Position numbers and translations under genes: made by a program | From: Calditrichia bacterium | Lineage (GTDB): Bacteria > Calditrichota > Calditrichia > RBG-13-44-9 > J075 | DNA: 64,000 bases | Direction: 5' to 3' | NCBI GenBank assembly: GCA_028284445.1 | Contig: JANQRS010000081.1 | Span: forward strand, 31,751-95,750 | Part shown: positions 26,994 through 35,900 of the stretch, piece after piece | Position numbering within the stretch: the first letter of the stretch is position 1 | How the letters are laid out: every line of letters begins with the position of its first letter | Notes under the pieces: model-generated | Database searches by the model: none | Told to the model about the DNA's origin: nothing | The model's input: the letters and a program-made list of their open reading frames with translations, nothing else

Positions 26994-28079
26994 ATGGCGA
27001 ACAACGGAAGTATTACCAATGGTACGCTTGCGTTAAACAAAACCACTGCCGGTAAGTATCGGCGGTTGCGATACTTCCATGGCATGCTCCTGACTGAACG
27101 GGACTTTCTGGAGGAACAAACATACTTTCGGCAGAAACTCAAGCAAAGCAACCGCCTTCATGGCAGCGGTGTTGTCTGGGGCCTGGAAATTCAGGAGCGT
27201 CCCATGACCGACGAGGAAAAAGAGAACAATACTCCGGTTTCAGAGATTATTATCAAATCGGGTTTAGCACTGGATTGCGACGGGGAAGAAGTATATGTCT
27301 GTCGGGACAAGGTTGTCGATTTGGCAGACAAGATTACCTTCCTGGAAAGGCAAAAAGAAATTAAAGATATTTGTTCTCCTCCCGGCGATGCTGTCAAGCT
27401 TTATATCGGAATATCATACTCGGAATGTCAGGCCGAACCGGTACAACAATATACCTCCACATGTGAAGATGATCCGCTGCGGCCAGAATTTTCCCGGGTT
27501 CAGGAGGGGTACTCTGTGCAAATCCTCAGCGAAGATGAATTGCCTGAGTGCTCTTGCGGGCCGGCGAGAAAATGTCAATGCGGCAATCATGGAAATGGTC
27601 AGAAATGCCAGGAATTTTCTGCCTGCTGTAGTGACAATCATGTTGTTATACTGGGCTGCGTTGATATCGGCGCGGCAACTGGCGAAGACCGGGACAGAAT
27701 CTATGACATAAACGCTGGCAAAATCTGGATGGGAAGCGAACGGAAGATGATCCTTGCCCATTTACCAACCGCCAGGTGGGAAGACAGCAAATTATCGCTC
27801 TATCAAAAGCTCGGCTGGAAGGATATATCGCTGGTTATCGGGATGGAAAAAGAGGCAGCTCGGCAAAAGCTTTATGACATGTATGACAATCAAGTGATAG
27901 TCAAAGTTGTTCCCTGGTCGACGCTCGTGCCTGCTGATTTGGGTGAGCAAGTTAAACACGCTGGACAGTTCGTTCCGCCTAACAGAACAATTTCTTTAAT
28001 CACCGAGACCACCATCGGTGGCCGTGAATGCGTTATTTTCGCAATGGAAGACGTATCCTCGTCGCCACGAGGTGGATAA
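26994..28079 (+). CDS. Fibre-type baseplate protein, shared N-terminal domain, Cys-rich insert
   Basis: 361 residues after a GGAGAAAT ribosome site. Residues about 20-105 are the shared domain (RYFHGMLLTERDFLEEQTYF, VVWGLEIQE, SGLALDCDGEEVYV). Near residues 185-215 is a cysteine-rich stretch (ECSCGPARKCQCGNHGNGQK followed by CQEFSACC) with eight cysteines in under 35 residues, suggesting metal binding or disulfides. The C-terminus is a small alpha/beta region of unknown fold with no propeller and no fibre repeats. It is likely a baseplate accessory. Confidence 0.7.
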   Translation: MANNGSITNGTLALNKTTAGKYRRLRYFHGMLLTERDFLEEQTYFRQKLKQSNRLHGSGVVWGLEIQERPMTDEEKENNTPVSEIIIKSGLALDCDGEEVYVCRDKVVDLADKITFLERQKEIKDICSPPGDAVKLYIGISYSECQAEPVQQYTSTCEDDPLRPEFSRVQEGYSVQILSEDELPECSCGPARKCQCGNHGNGQKCQEFSACCSDNHVVILGCVDIGAATGEDRDRIYDINAGKIWMGSERKMILAHLPTARWEDSKLSLYQKLGWKDISLVIGMEKEAARQKLYDMYDNQVIVKVVPWSTLVPADLGEQVKHAGQFVPPNRTISLITETTIGGRECVIFAMEDVSSSPRGG

Positions 28080-28186
28080 ATTCTCACTCGTTTATCGTGA
28101 GATACAAATAGCTTTTGGTTATTCCGAATTCTGATGAGTGGCATTGAATTCATTTTGAAAACCAAATGGAAAGGTTCGGGAGTTGT

Positions 28187-30301
28187 ATGAACAATGGCAA
28201 GTTAAAACAAGTTCGCTACTACAAGGGACAGACACTGGTAGCGCAGGATTTTAGGGACCAGCAAGACTATCATATCAAAAGCTTGCGCCGCTTTATTAGG
28301 CGGTTTCCCTATGGCATCATCGACGGTCTGGAAATTGATATGACGACAGTTCCAGAGGGCTTCTTTACCATAACAGCCGGGACGGCGGTTGATAAAGATG
28401 GCCGCCTGATTGAGGTTCCGGATGGGGGGATGCAGGTGCCGCTGTCATCTTATGGAAGAAACAAACCTTTTCTAAGTATTATATATGATACTCGAGATTC
28501 TTGTGCTGCTCACTCCGTGTGCGGCGAAGCCGCAAAGAACAATCGGGTTATCGAGTTTGCGGATTACCGCTGGCATGCGCAACCGGATCCGACTGGAAGC
28601 CGGATTACGCTAGCCAAGCTCATCGCACAAGGCAGCCCGCCCGGTGAATTTGTGCTGGAAACAGACGAAGAAAAAGAAACCGGCCGTCCGATTCGGACAC
28701 CTGCTAACCTGATTTCTGAAGACGATATTGATTTCACAATTGCTAACGGGCATGATCACTCCGGTGGGGACAAAGGGCGGAAAATTTCGACCAACGGTAT
28801 TGAAGATGCTGCGATAACATTAAAGAAATTGGATCCCGGTGTAATTGATTTTATCGATCAATCAACTGCTGGTTCGGTTGATACTGATGATATAGTAGAG
28901 GGTGCGGTAACCGAAAATAAGTTGGCTATTGATGCAGTAACGGACGAAAAAATTAAAAATGGTGCAGTTACCGAACATAAGCTAGGTCCTGGTGCGGTAT
29001 CCGGAAATAAGATTGCAAGCGACGCTATAACGGAAGTCAAAATCAAGAATGACTCAGTTTCCGAACATAAGCTGCAAAATAGTGCCGTTGTCACTGCTAA
29101 AATTGCTGCAGGTGCTGTTACCGCTGCAAAGATAGCTGATGGAAGTATTGGGGCGGCTCAAATAGAAACTTTTAATGCCACCGCTTCACCACCAACCGGA
29201 ATTCAAACGGACAACATTCAAGATGAAGCGATTACTCGCGAAAAGCTGGCCGATGATGCAGTTACTTCCGCTAAGATTGTTGATGGCGCTATTTCTTCTG
29301 AAAAACTCGAAATTTTTAATCCCAGTATTTCATCGAATACCGGTATTCAGACCAACAATATAGCTGATGGTGCCATCACAGCCGCAAAGATAGCTGGTAA
29401 CAGTATTGGTGCGGCGCAATTGGAAACCTTTAATGTCAATGCTTCGCCTCCAACCGGCATCCAGACGGACAATATTCAGGATGGTGCGATAACCTCTGCA
29501 AAAATTGAAGACTATGATTCGTCCGCTGCATCTCCGACCGGTATTCAAACCTCGCACATTCGGGATGGCGCTATTACTTCTGTAAAACTCGAAACTTTTA
29601 ATCGCAGTATTTCACCGAATACCGGTATTCAGACCAACAATATAGCTGATGGTGCCATTACAGCTGCAAAGATAGCTGATGATAGTATTGGTGCGGCGCA
29701 ATTGGAAACCTTTAATCGGAACGCTTCCCCACCGACGGGAATCCAAACGGATAACATTCAGGACAGAGCAATTACTCCCGACAAGCTGGCCGCGAATGCA
29801 GTTACGACCCCAAAGATTGAGGATGGTGCCATTACGGCTGGAAAGATTCGTCCCGGAACGATTGGCTCCGCACAAATTGAGACCTTTGATCCCAATGCGT
29901 CACCGCCAAATGGTATTCAGACCGGCAATATCCAGAATGAAGCGATTACCCGCGAAAAACTGGCTGATGAAGCGGTCGCTTGGCCCCAATTATCGGTGGT
30001 TGAAGAAGATCGAACCGTGATTCTTGGGCCGAGAGTCCAGGGATCACCGCTTATTCCCCAGGAACATACGGAACGCTTTTACTTTAGCGGTGCAGATATC
30101 AGCCAGGTTCGCATGGGACATGTGATTCCTATATCGATGAGTCCCCATACACAAGACTTTGAATTGGATTGGGAAGTTCAAACGCTGCTATCGCCGAACT
30201 CGCCCCCGGGCTCTGATCCAATAATGGAATATCGTTTTACGATTACCAATCTCACAGATTCGACCATCGGTTTTATTGTGAGAGTGCTAAGATTTAGTTA
30301 A
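28187..30301 (+). CDS. Tail-fibre-like protein with tandem repeats
   Basis: About 704 residues. ATG 28187 is preferred over ATG 28166 because homologous neighbours begin just before the shared N-terminal domain (VRYYKGQTLVAQDFRDQQDY, then GIIDGLEI and AGTAVDKDGRLIEV) and GGGAG lies upstream. Residues about 225-300 have 10-11-residue repeats (TDEKIKNGAVTEHKLGPGAV). From about 300 to 597 come seven longer units marked by GIQT, such as ASPPTGIQTDNIQDGAIT. The C-terminal about 100 residues form a compact tip domain. The arrangement matches a trimeric fibre shaft with a receptor-binding head. Confidence 0.8.
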   Translation: MNNGKLKQVRYYKGQTLVAQDFRDQQDYHIKSLRRFIRRFPYGIIDGLEIDMTTVPEGFFTITAGTAVDKDGRLIEVPDGGMQVPLSSYGRNKPFLSIIYDTRDSCAAHSVCGEAAKNNRVIEFADYRWHAQPDPTGSRITLAKLIAQGSPPGEFVLETDEEKETGRPIRTPANLISEDDIDFTIANGHDHSGGDKGRKISTNGIEDAAITLKKLDPGVIDFIDQSTAGSVDTDDIVEGAVTENKLAIDAVTDEKIKNGAVTEHKLGPGAVSGNKIASDAITEVKIKNDSVSEHKLQNSAVVTAKIAAGAVTAAKIADGSIGAAQIETFNATASPPTGIQTDNIQDEAITREKLADDAVTSAKIVDGAISSEKLEIFNPSISSNTGIQTNNIADGAITAAKIAGNSIGAAQLETFNVNASPPTGIQTDNIQDGAITSAKIEDYDSSAASPTGIQTSHIRDGAITSVKLETFNRSISPNTGIQTNNIADGAITAAKIADDSIGAAQLETFNRNASPPTGIQTDNIQDRAITPDKLAANAVTTPKIEDGAITAGKIRPGTIGSAQIETFDPNASPPNGIQTGNIQNEAITREKLADEAVAWPQLSVVEEDRTVILGPRVQGSPLIPQEHTERFYFSGADISQVRMGHVIPISMSPHTQDFELDWEVQTLLSPNSPPGSDPIMEYRFTITNLTDSTIGFIVRVLRFS
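29338..29735 (+). repeat. Near-identical internal DNA repeats in fibre gene
   Basis: Within the fibre gene, segments of about 95 bases beginning near 29338 and near 29628 are almost identical, differing at only a few positions including silent changes. They encode the unit NTGIQTNNIADGAITAAKIA. This points to recent in-frame duplication and possible length variation of the fibre shaft. Confidence 0.75.
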
Positions 30302-30313
30302 AGGGTGAATTCT

Positions 30314-31066
30314 ATGCGCATCATTGCCATGCTGAACCAAAAAGGTGGAGTCGGCAAAACCACTTCAGTCGCTAATGTGGGTGCTGGTTTAGCCAATCTC
30401 GGTGCGAGCGTCGTTCTCATCGATCTCGACCCTCAAGCGCATTTGACTTATTCTCTGGGTATCAAAGCTGATGAGTTGGCAGTAACCGTCTATGAGTTAC
30501 TGAAGGGAGAAGCATCACTGACCGAGACCTTGATCGAGCGCGATAACTTGAAGTTGATTCCCGCATCGATCGATCTGGCGTCGGCAGAAATTGAATTCTC
30601 GACCGAAGTTGGCAGAGAAGCATTTCTAAAAAATATTCTACAACAGATCAAGGAGGTAGATTTTATCATCCTTGACTGTCCACCTAACCTCGGTTTGTTA
30701 ACTTTGAACGCGTTGACTGCAGCAACCGAAGTGATTGTGCCTCTGCAGGCAGAATTCTTGTCAATTAAGGGATTAAACAAACTGACCGAGATGGTTGCTA
30801 AAGTTAAATCACGAGTCAACAAGCAACTGGAAATTACCGGCCTGATAGCCACGATGTACGATAAGCGTCTGCGGCTTCACAATGAAGTTTTTGAAAACCT
30901 CAGTAACTATTTCGGGAATAAGCTTTACAAAACGTTCATACGCCGAAATGTGAGTGTCGCGGAAGCCACCAGTTTTGGACAAACAATATATGAATATGCG
31001 CCAAGGAGTCATGGTGCAAAGGACTATTCTCAACTTTGTCAGGAAATATTAAAACAGGAGTTATAA
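30314..31066 (+). CDS. Orphan ParA-family ATPase
   Basis: 250 residues from ATG 30314, placed after AAGGG; an upstream GTG at 30305 is less likely. It is a cytoplasmic ParA/Soj-type deviant Walker ATPase: MLNQKGGVGKTTS (about 6-18), LIDLDPQAHLTYSLG, IILDCPPNLGLLTLNAL, then the PLQAEFLSIKGLNKL segment. It lacks the N-terminal DNA-binding extension of plasmid type Ia ParA. No parB or centromere-like repeat accompanies it. A 137-residue protein starts 1 base after its stop. Being at the 3' end of the injection operon, it may position particles or cargo within the cell, as orphan ParA proteins do for other large complexes. That role is inference. Confidence 0.9.
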   Translation: MRIIAMLNQKGGVGKTTSVANVGAGLANLGASVVLIDLDPQAHLTYSLGIKADELAVTVYELLKGEASLTETLIERDNLKLIPASIDLASAEIEFSTEVGREAFLKNILQQIKEVDFIILDCPPNLGLLTLNALTAATEVIVPLQAEFLSIKGLNKLTEMVAKVKSRVNKQLEITGLIATMYDKRLRLHNEVFENLSNYFGNKLYKTFIRRNVSVAEATSFGQTIYEYAPRSHGAKDYSQLCQEILKQEL

Positions 31067-31067
31067 A

Positions 31068-31481
31068 ATGGCCAAGAAGTCACGACTCGACAAAGACGCC
31101 TTTGATTGGGTTCAGGATACCTCGGAAACGGCTGATAGCGGCGGAAAAGAAAAGAAACAAACTGCCACCCAGCGTCCACGCAAGCGCCCGCCGCTGTCAA
31201 GGGCTTCCATGCTTAGTAAGTCGAACCTCATCACGACTTCATCCGAAAGCTCTGCGCAGCGCAGCGTCTTTGTTCGTTACGATAATTCTAGCGGTGAGAT
31301 TATTTCATTGACGGAAATTACCAAAGGCCAGGGGGCATCTGAAGACCATTTGCAGATGTTTGTGCCTGGTGGCCAAACGGTTAAAGAAATTAGCCTTACC
31401 GGGAATTTAGCATCGATGTTGTTGCTGGACATCCACCTTAATTATCAGGTGCAAAATTCACAATTGGTTTCGAAACTTTAG
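31068..31481 (+). CDS. Small protein paired with ParA, unknown function
   Basis: 137 residues. Residues 1-60 are charged and low in hydrophobics (KEKKQTATQRPRKRPP) and look disordered. Residues about 62-137 look like a small beta domain (SVFVRYDNSSGEIISLTEIT, VPGGQTVKEISLTG). It begins one base after the ParA stop, so the two are co-translated. A disordered basic tail on a folded domain is what adaptor partners of orphan ParA proteins often look like, which makes it a candidate link between ParA and the injection particle. No family is recognised. Confidence 0.65.
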   Translation: MAKKSRLDKDAFDWVQDTSETADSGGKEKKQTATQRPRKRPPLSRASMLSKSNLITTSSESSAQRSVFVRYDNSSGEIISLTEITKGQGASEDHLQMFVPGGQTVKEISLTGNLASMLLLDIHLNYQVQNSQLVSKL

Positions 31482-31506
31482 ACAGCTAATGAAATCTTTT
31501 TAGAAG

Positions 31507-34191
31507 ATGACAACAATGACATACACCTATTCAAAGAAGCCATTGATATCCTGCTTATGTGTGACCTATAATCGCCCGGAATTTCACGGTTTGCTATTGT
31601 GGAACTTTAATAAACAAACCTGGCCGAACAGGGAGCTAATTGTCGTAGATGGTAGTTCGGTAAATTATGCAGATCGATTCGAATCTGAGAATATTCGCTA
31701 TTTTTATCTGGCTGATGAACCCAATATCCCTCTGAAACGAAATTTGGCGCTGGACAATGCTGCGGGTGAGTTTATCACCTGGTTTGATGATGATGACTGG
31801 CAGCACCCGAAGAAATGTGAATGGCTTGTCTCAAAACTTCAGGAAGGGTTCCATCTCGCTGGTAGCGGAAAATCGTTGTTTTTTGATCTCAACCGGCAAA
31901 CTTCCAGGGATTACGATAACAGGCAAGTGTTGTTCAATTCGCTTGGGGTCCGCAGGGAAGTTGCTCGCCAGGTTCGGTTTAATGAAAGCAAAATTCGGGC
32001 ATCCGATACGGAATGGTGCGCATCTCTCTTTAACAAGTCGCGAGGGCGCATTTTTAACTTTGATAAGCGTGTCTTGTTTTTTTGGCTCTGTCATCAAAAA
32101 AATATATCTAATCCCGTCCACAGGGTAGATAGACGTGGAACACCCCGGGAACCGGCGCTTTTGAAAGAACTGCCGGCTGCCGAGCAGCAAGAGTTTAAAC
32201 AGCTTCTTGTGGATATCCGCAATGGGTCGGGTTTTCAATCTCGTCACAAATCAAAAGGGAATGACTCAACAATGACTTCAAATAAATCCAGTAGGTCTAA
32301 CGGGAAATCCAAATTCCGGATGGGTGTATCAGTCGTCGTCGCAGTTCGTAACCGCTGCTCTGGCCAGCGAGTCGCAAATTTTCTGAAATCTTTGCGGCAT
32401 CAACCGGATTGGCCATCGCCGTTGGAAGTAATTATCGTGGACAGCTGTAGTTCCCCGAGCCACTATCAAAATGCATATGAGGCTGCAACCAGATATGATG
32501 CTACGTTGCTGCGCATCGAAAAGGCCCATCAATGGAATAAATCATTGGCGCTGAATGTTGGGATAAAGGCGGCAAAGTATCGATATGTTATGTTAACGGA
32601 TATCGATATGATTTTTCAGGAGAACTTTCTGAAGGTTGCCGTTGATTGCCTGGAAGGACAGTCGGGACGAGCAATTTTGCATTGTCAGGCTCGTGACCTT
32701 CCGCAGTCGGCAATATCCCCTCAGACTGATATCATTCGAGACTTTGCAAAGCTGAAGGCTGTCAGCACTTTGCATGGCAAACAAGGCACCGGGGCCTGTT
32801 TCATGGCGCGAACCGACTGGCTGCAGGGCGTTGGGGCTATGGACGAACGATATGTTTTGTGGGGAGCGATGGATAATGATATGTCTTATCGTGCTGGCTG
32901 GGATGGCCTGAAAATCATTTGGCTGGAAAAGACCACTTTTCTTCATCAGTGGCATGAAAAAAAGACCGTTCTCTGGCAGAAAGATCCCGAGATTCGCGAA
33001 GTTTGGATGGAAAACCACCGGTTGCTTAAAAAATATTCGGATGCCTTTGCAAGAAATCGCCCTTTGCCGGATCAGGTAATTCGCAATCCCCAAGGATGGG
33101 GCGACATTGAGCATGAAGTCCATGTCCGGAATGGTAAGAAGGTGAAAGCTGACAATGATCGGCCCCCGATCGCACAAAAAGCTGCTGCTGCCGGTAGTAA
33201 GACCTCATCCCGCACCGCGGAAAAGCCGGTCGATGAAACGACGAAATCCTCTGATAAAAAAAATGGAAGCGAACGAAAAAAGCGTTCTACCCGAAAAAAT
33301 CTGAAGAGAAGATCCAAAAAACCACGGGTGGCCATTGCTTTTAATACCTGCCCGGGAGATGCTGACTTTATTGATCTTGTTATTCCGCATGTCATCAAGC
33401 AGTGCCGTTACGACTTTCAGGAATGCCTGGTGTTTTCAGATCGCTCGCGGCCGACCGGTAAATATGCCAATTCCCGTCGCTTTAACGACAGCGCATATGA
33501 CAAGAAGCTCAAGCAGCTCCTCGATCAGAAGATTGTCGACACGATCATAGAAGTTTCGCAAATGTCAAGCGACTCAGTTAACAAAATCGGCCGACACATT
33601 CCCTTAAAAGCCCATAATGGTTCACCGACATTATCTTATGCTGCCTCGATGATGATGCCTGAGGCGGACTATATTCTGCGGCTGGATAGCGATATGCTTT
33701 TCTATTCCGCACCGAACTTTAGTTGGGTCGAAGAAGGTATTCAACGCATTGAGAATGATCCTTCAATACTGTTCTTTATGGCCAATCCCGGGCCGTTCAC
33801 CAGCAATTTGCGGCAAACCACTTCTTTCCGGCCCGGTGTCAACCTGCGAAGCGATTTACTTGTCTACCCCACAGTAACGACTCGATATTTTCTGTTCAAG
33901 AAAGAGCGGTTTTTGCAGTGTTGTCCCTTACCGCTGCGAGGCAATCATCAGAGAATGGAAATTGTGCTATCTGATTTGCTGAGAATTAGCGGTCTTCGGC
34001 GCGTTTGTCTGCACACTCCGCATGCCTGGCATTTACATACCAATGCTGCTGCCTGGGCATTTCAGCATGAAAGTGCGCTGGAAGAACTGATTTTTCAGGT
34101 AGAAAATAACCAGGTACCCTCCCGTCAATTGGGACGCTACAATTTGGATTATTCGTGGGTTAAGGCGTTGGGAAACGTTCCGGTGTGGTAA
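31507..34191 (+). CDS. Three-domain glycosyltransferase (GT-A type)
   Basis: 894 residues. Domain 1 (about 8-230) is a GT2 fold: ISCLCVTYNRPEFHGLL and WFDDDDW (about 92). Domain 2 (about 272-530) is GT2-like with VSVVVAVRNRCSG, LTDIDMIF (about 363) and WGAMDNDMSYRAGW. A basic, disordered linker follows (about 545-605). Domain 3 (about 605-894) carries LRLDSDMLFYS (about 724). It has no signal peptide or membrane segment, so it acts in the cytoplasm. No nucleotide-sugar synthesis genes are nearby, so it may modify a particle protein (for instance fibres), a cargo protein, or itself be cargo. The acceptor and sugar are unknown. Confidence 0.78.
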   Translation: MTTMTYTYSKKPLISCLCVTYNRPEFHGLLLWNFNKQTWPNRELIVVDGSSVNYADRFESENIRYFYLADEPNIPLKRNLALDNAAGEFITWFDDDDWQHPKKCEWLVSKLQEGFHLAGSGKSLFFDLNRQTSRDYDNRQVLFNSLGVRREVARQVRFNESKIRASDTEWCASLFNKSRGRIFNFDKRVLFFWLCHQKNISNPVHRVDRRGTPREPALLKELPAAEQQEFKQLLVDIRNGSGFQSRHKSKGNDSTMTSNKSSRSNGKSKFRMGVSVVVAVRNRCSGQRVANFLKSLRHQPDWPSPLEVIIVDSCSSPSHYQNAYEAATRYDATLLRIEKAHQWNKSLALNVGIKAAKYRYVMLTDIDMIFQENFLKVAVDCLEGQSGRAILHCQARDLPQSAISPQTDIIRDFAKLKAVSTLHGKQGTGACFMARTDWLQGVGAMDERYVLWGAMDNDMSYRAGWDGLKIIWLEKTTFLHQWHEKKTVLWQKDPEIREVWMENHRLLKKYSDAFARNRPLPDQVIRNPQGWGDIEHEVHVRNGKKVKADNDRPPIAQKAAAAGSKTSSRTAEKPVDETTKSSDKKNGSERKKRSTRKNLKRRSKKPRVAIAFNTCPGDADFIDLVIPHVIKQCRYDFQECLVFSDRSRPTGKYANSRRFNDSAYDKKLKQLLDQKIVDTIIEVSQMSSDSVNKIGRHIPLKAHNGSPTLSYAASMMMPEADYILRLDSDMLFYSAPNFSWVEEGIQRIENDPSILFFMANPGPFTSNLRQTTSFRPGVNLRSDLLVYPTVTTRYFLFKKERFLQCCPLPLRGNHQRMEIVLSDLLRISGLRRVCLHTPHAWHLHTNAAAWAFQHESALEELIFQVENNQVPSRQLGRYNLDYSWVKALGNVPVW

Positions 34192-34344
34192 GATGCAACG
34201 CTCTGGAAGGATGAAATGCATCTTCAAAATGATTGATCTTGCAAATACGTGCCTGTACATTTAGAAAACCTTTGATAACAAACTATACTTGAGTTAAGCC
34301 CGAAAATAGAGCAACGTCTTCCATCTTCATTGCTGGTAAGAGTT

Positions 34345-35874
34345 ATGAAACGCAATCGATTATCGAAAAAAAATCGCGCAAATCTAAAAAAAGCCTCCGC
34401 AAATTTACCGGAAAGCAAAAAAGCTTCTCAAGATGAAATCGGTGGCTTGACGAAACTTCATCATCTCGTTGGCAATCAATCCTTCGAGCAAATAGTTCAA
34501 ACGCGTTTGAAGAACGGCAGTATCGGACCTGAACAACGGCGGTACAGCCCGACGGCGGGACTAAGAAAGGAGCCTTCAGATGATATCTCTGACCGCCAAA
34601 ACCTCTGGGGCATAAAGAACTCACCTTCCACGGCCAATTTATGGGCAAGTGATTATAAAACTTCCGCTAGTGATAGTTTAAATATAGTGAATCAACATTT
34701 CGGCAACAATGTGCTGCAACGCCAGGCGGCAAAAGTTAAAAAAGCCCAAAAAGAGTTTGCTAAATTTATTGCCAAAGGACCTTACAAATGGCCTAACTTC
34801 AAAATTAGTAACCCCGGAGAATTCGACGTTCTTTACCAACCGTCGCTCAATATGTTGAATATTAATATGAAGGTCAAATTTGTATTTCCAGATGATCCGC
34901 CCTCCATTTTGGAGCTATTGTTTGGTATCGGCGGTGCAAAGAGGAAAGCCCTTCAAAAGGCTTACCGCAAATCTATAATAAATTCGGTAACCAAAGCCTG
35001 GAGCAAACGATATGCCTTTCAAAATAAGCGTTCCCCACAAATCGTTTGGGGAAAATTGAATCCAACCAATGTCAAGGTAAGCGTCCAGGAAGTGAAAGCC
35101 GGGCAGCATTTTCTAATTGAAGCGAGGCGCAAAACCAAAGGAAGAGCGCAGGTCCATAAATCAGCAACAAAACTTTATAAAGGTGATGAAACACCACAAT
35201 TTGAGTTTAATCCCGGGACGCGAAAGGGAGAACTAAAAAGAGTAAATCGGATCAATCCCAGCCCGCTATTGTTTGCCAATAATTCGGCGGCCATCGCGGG
35301 GGCATATAGTCCGAAGTTGAAGTTTTTAGCGACTTATCTTAAACGGATTAACAACCCGAAGTTTAATATTAAAATTAAAGGTCATTCGAGTTCTACAGGG
35401 AAGAAAACACATAATAAGAGGTTGTCTAAGAGACGGGCATTAGCAGTGGAAAAGGCTTTGAAAGGTACTGGCCTTAACAATCACAACCTGATAACCACCT
35501 GGGTCGGGGAAACCGGGGCAACCGCACATAAAAAATGGGCCAAGGTAGTGATTACTCCGGAAATACCGGCTGGTTGGAAAAATAAGCAAGCGGTAGATGT
35601 CCACGAGTTTGGCCACATGTTCGGTCTAGATGATGAATACGGGCCCGGAAAAACTTCACATTACAATTTGGTCAAGAAGGCGTTTGGAAAGGCCTATGCC
35701 GATCAGGTTGCAAAAAAGGGAGATACCGATTATGCCAGCATTATGGAAGGTGGTGATGATGTTCGCATCCAACATTATGTTACTTTCTGGTCGGCACTCG
35801 CCGAAACCACACTCAAGAAAGCACCGGTACCGACACCAAAACTGGGGTATAAAGATTGGAAATTTATCGGCTAA
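34345..35874 (+). CDS. Putative cargo: LGN-type N-terminus, OmpA-like domain, metzincin-like protease
   Basis: 509 residues from ATG 34345. The basic, disordered N-terminus contains the cargo-like motif LHHLVGNQSFEQIV (about 39-52), and a second weaker copy NQHFGNNVLQRQ lies near 120. The middle is a beta-rich region without recognised fold. Residues about 300-395 look OmpA-like (KIKGHSSSTGKK, RLSKRRALAVEKAL). The C-terminus has a zinc-protease site HEFGHMFGLDDEYG (about 420-433) followed about 40 residues later by YASIMEGG, which fits a Met-turn. This suggests a metzincin-type protease with Asp as third ligand, as in snapalysin. A small gene with an N-terminal hydrophobic segment follows after 26 bases. 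Confidence 0.75.
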   Translation: MKRNRLSKKNRANLKKASANLPESKKASQDEIGGLTKLHHLVGNQSFEQIVQTRLKNGSIGPEQRRYSPTAGLRKEPSDDISDRQNLWGIKNSPSTANLWASDYKTSASDSLNIVNQHFGNNVLQRQAAKVKKAQKEFAKFIAKGPYKWPNFKISNPGEFDVLYQPSLNMLNINMKVKFVFPDDPPSILELLFGIGGAKRKALQKAYRKSIINSVTKAWSKRYAFQNKRSPQIVWGKLNPTNVKVSVQEVKAGQHFLIEARRKTKGRAQVHKSATKLYKGDETPQFEFNPGTRKGELKRVNRINPSPLLFANNSAAIAGAYSPKLKFLATYLKRINNPKFNIKIKGHSSSTGKKTHNKRLSKRRALAVEKALKGTGLNNHNLITTWVGETGATAHKKWAKVVITPEIPAGWKNKQAVDVHEFGHMFGLDDEYGPGKTSHYNLVKKAFGKAYADQVAKKGDTDYASIMEGGDDVRIQHYVTFWSALAETTLKKAPVPTPKLGYKDWKFIG

Positions 35875-35900
35875 TAGAGCACAAAACAAATTGGCGTCAG

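Noticed and set aside
28858..29094. 78-residue antisense frame inside the fibre repeats
   Set aside because: The repetitive composition of the fibre gene creates open antisense frames; no start signal or homology supports it.
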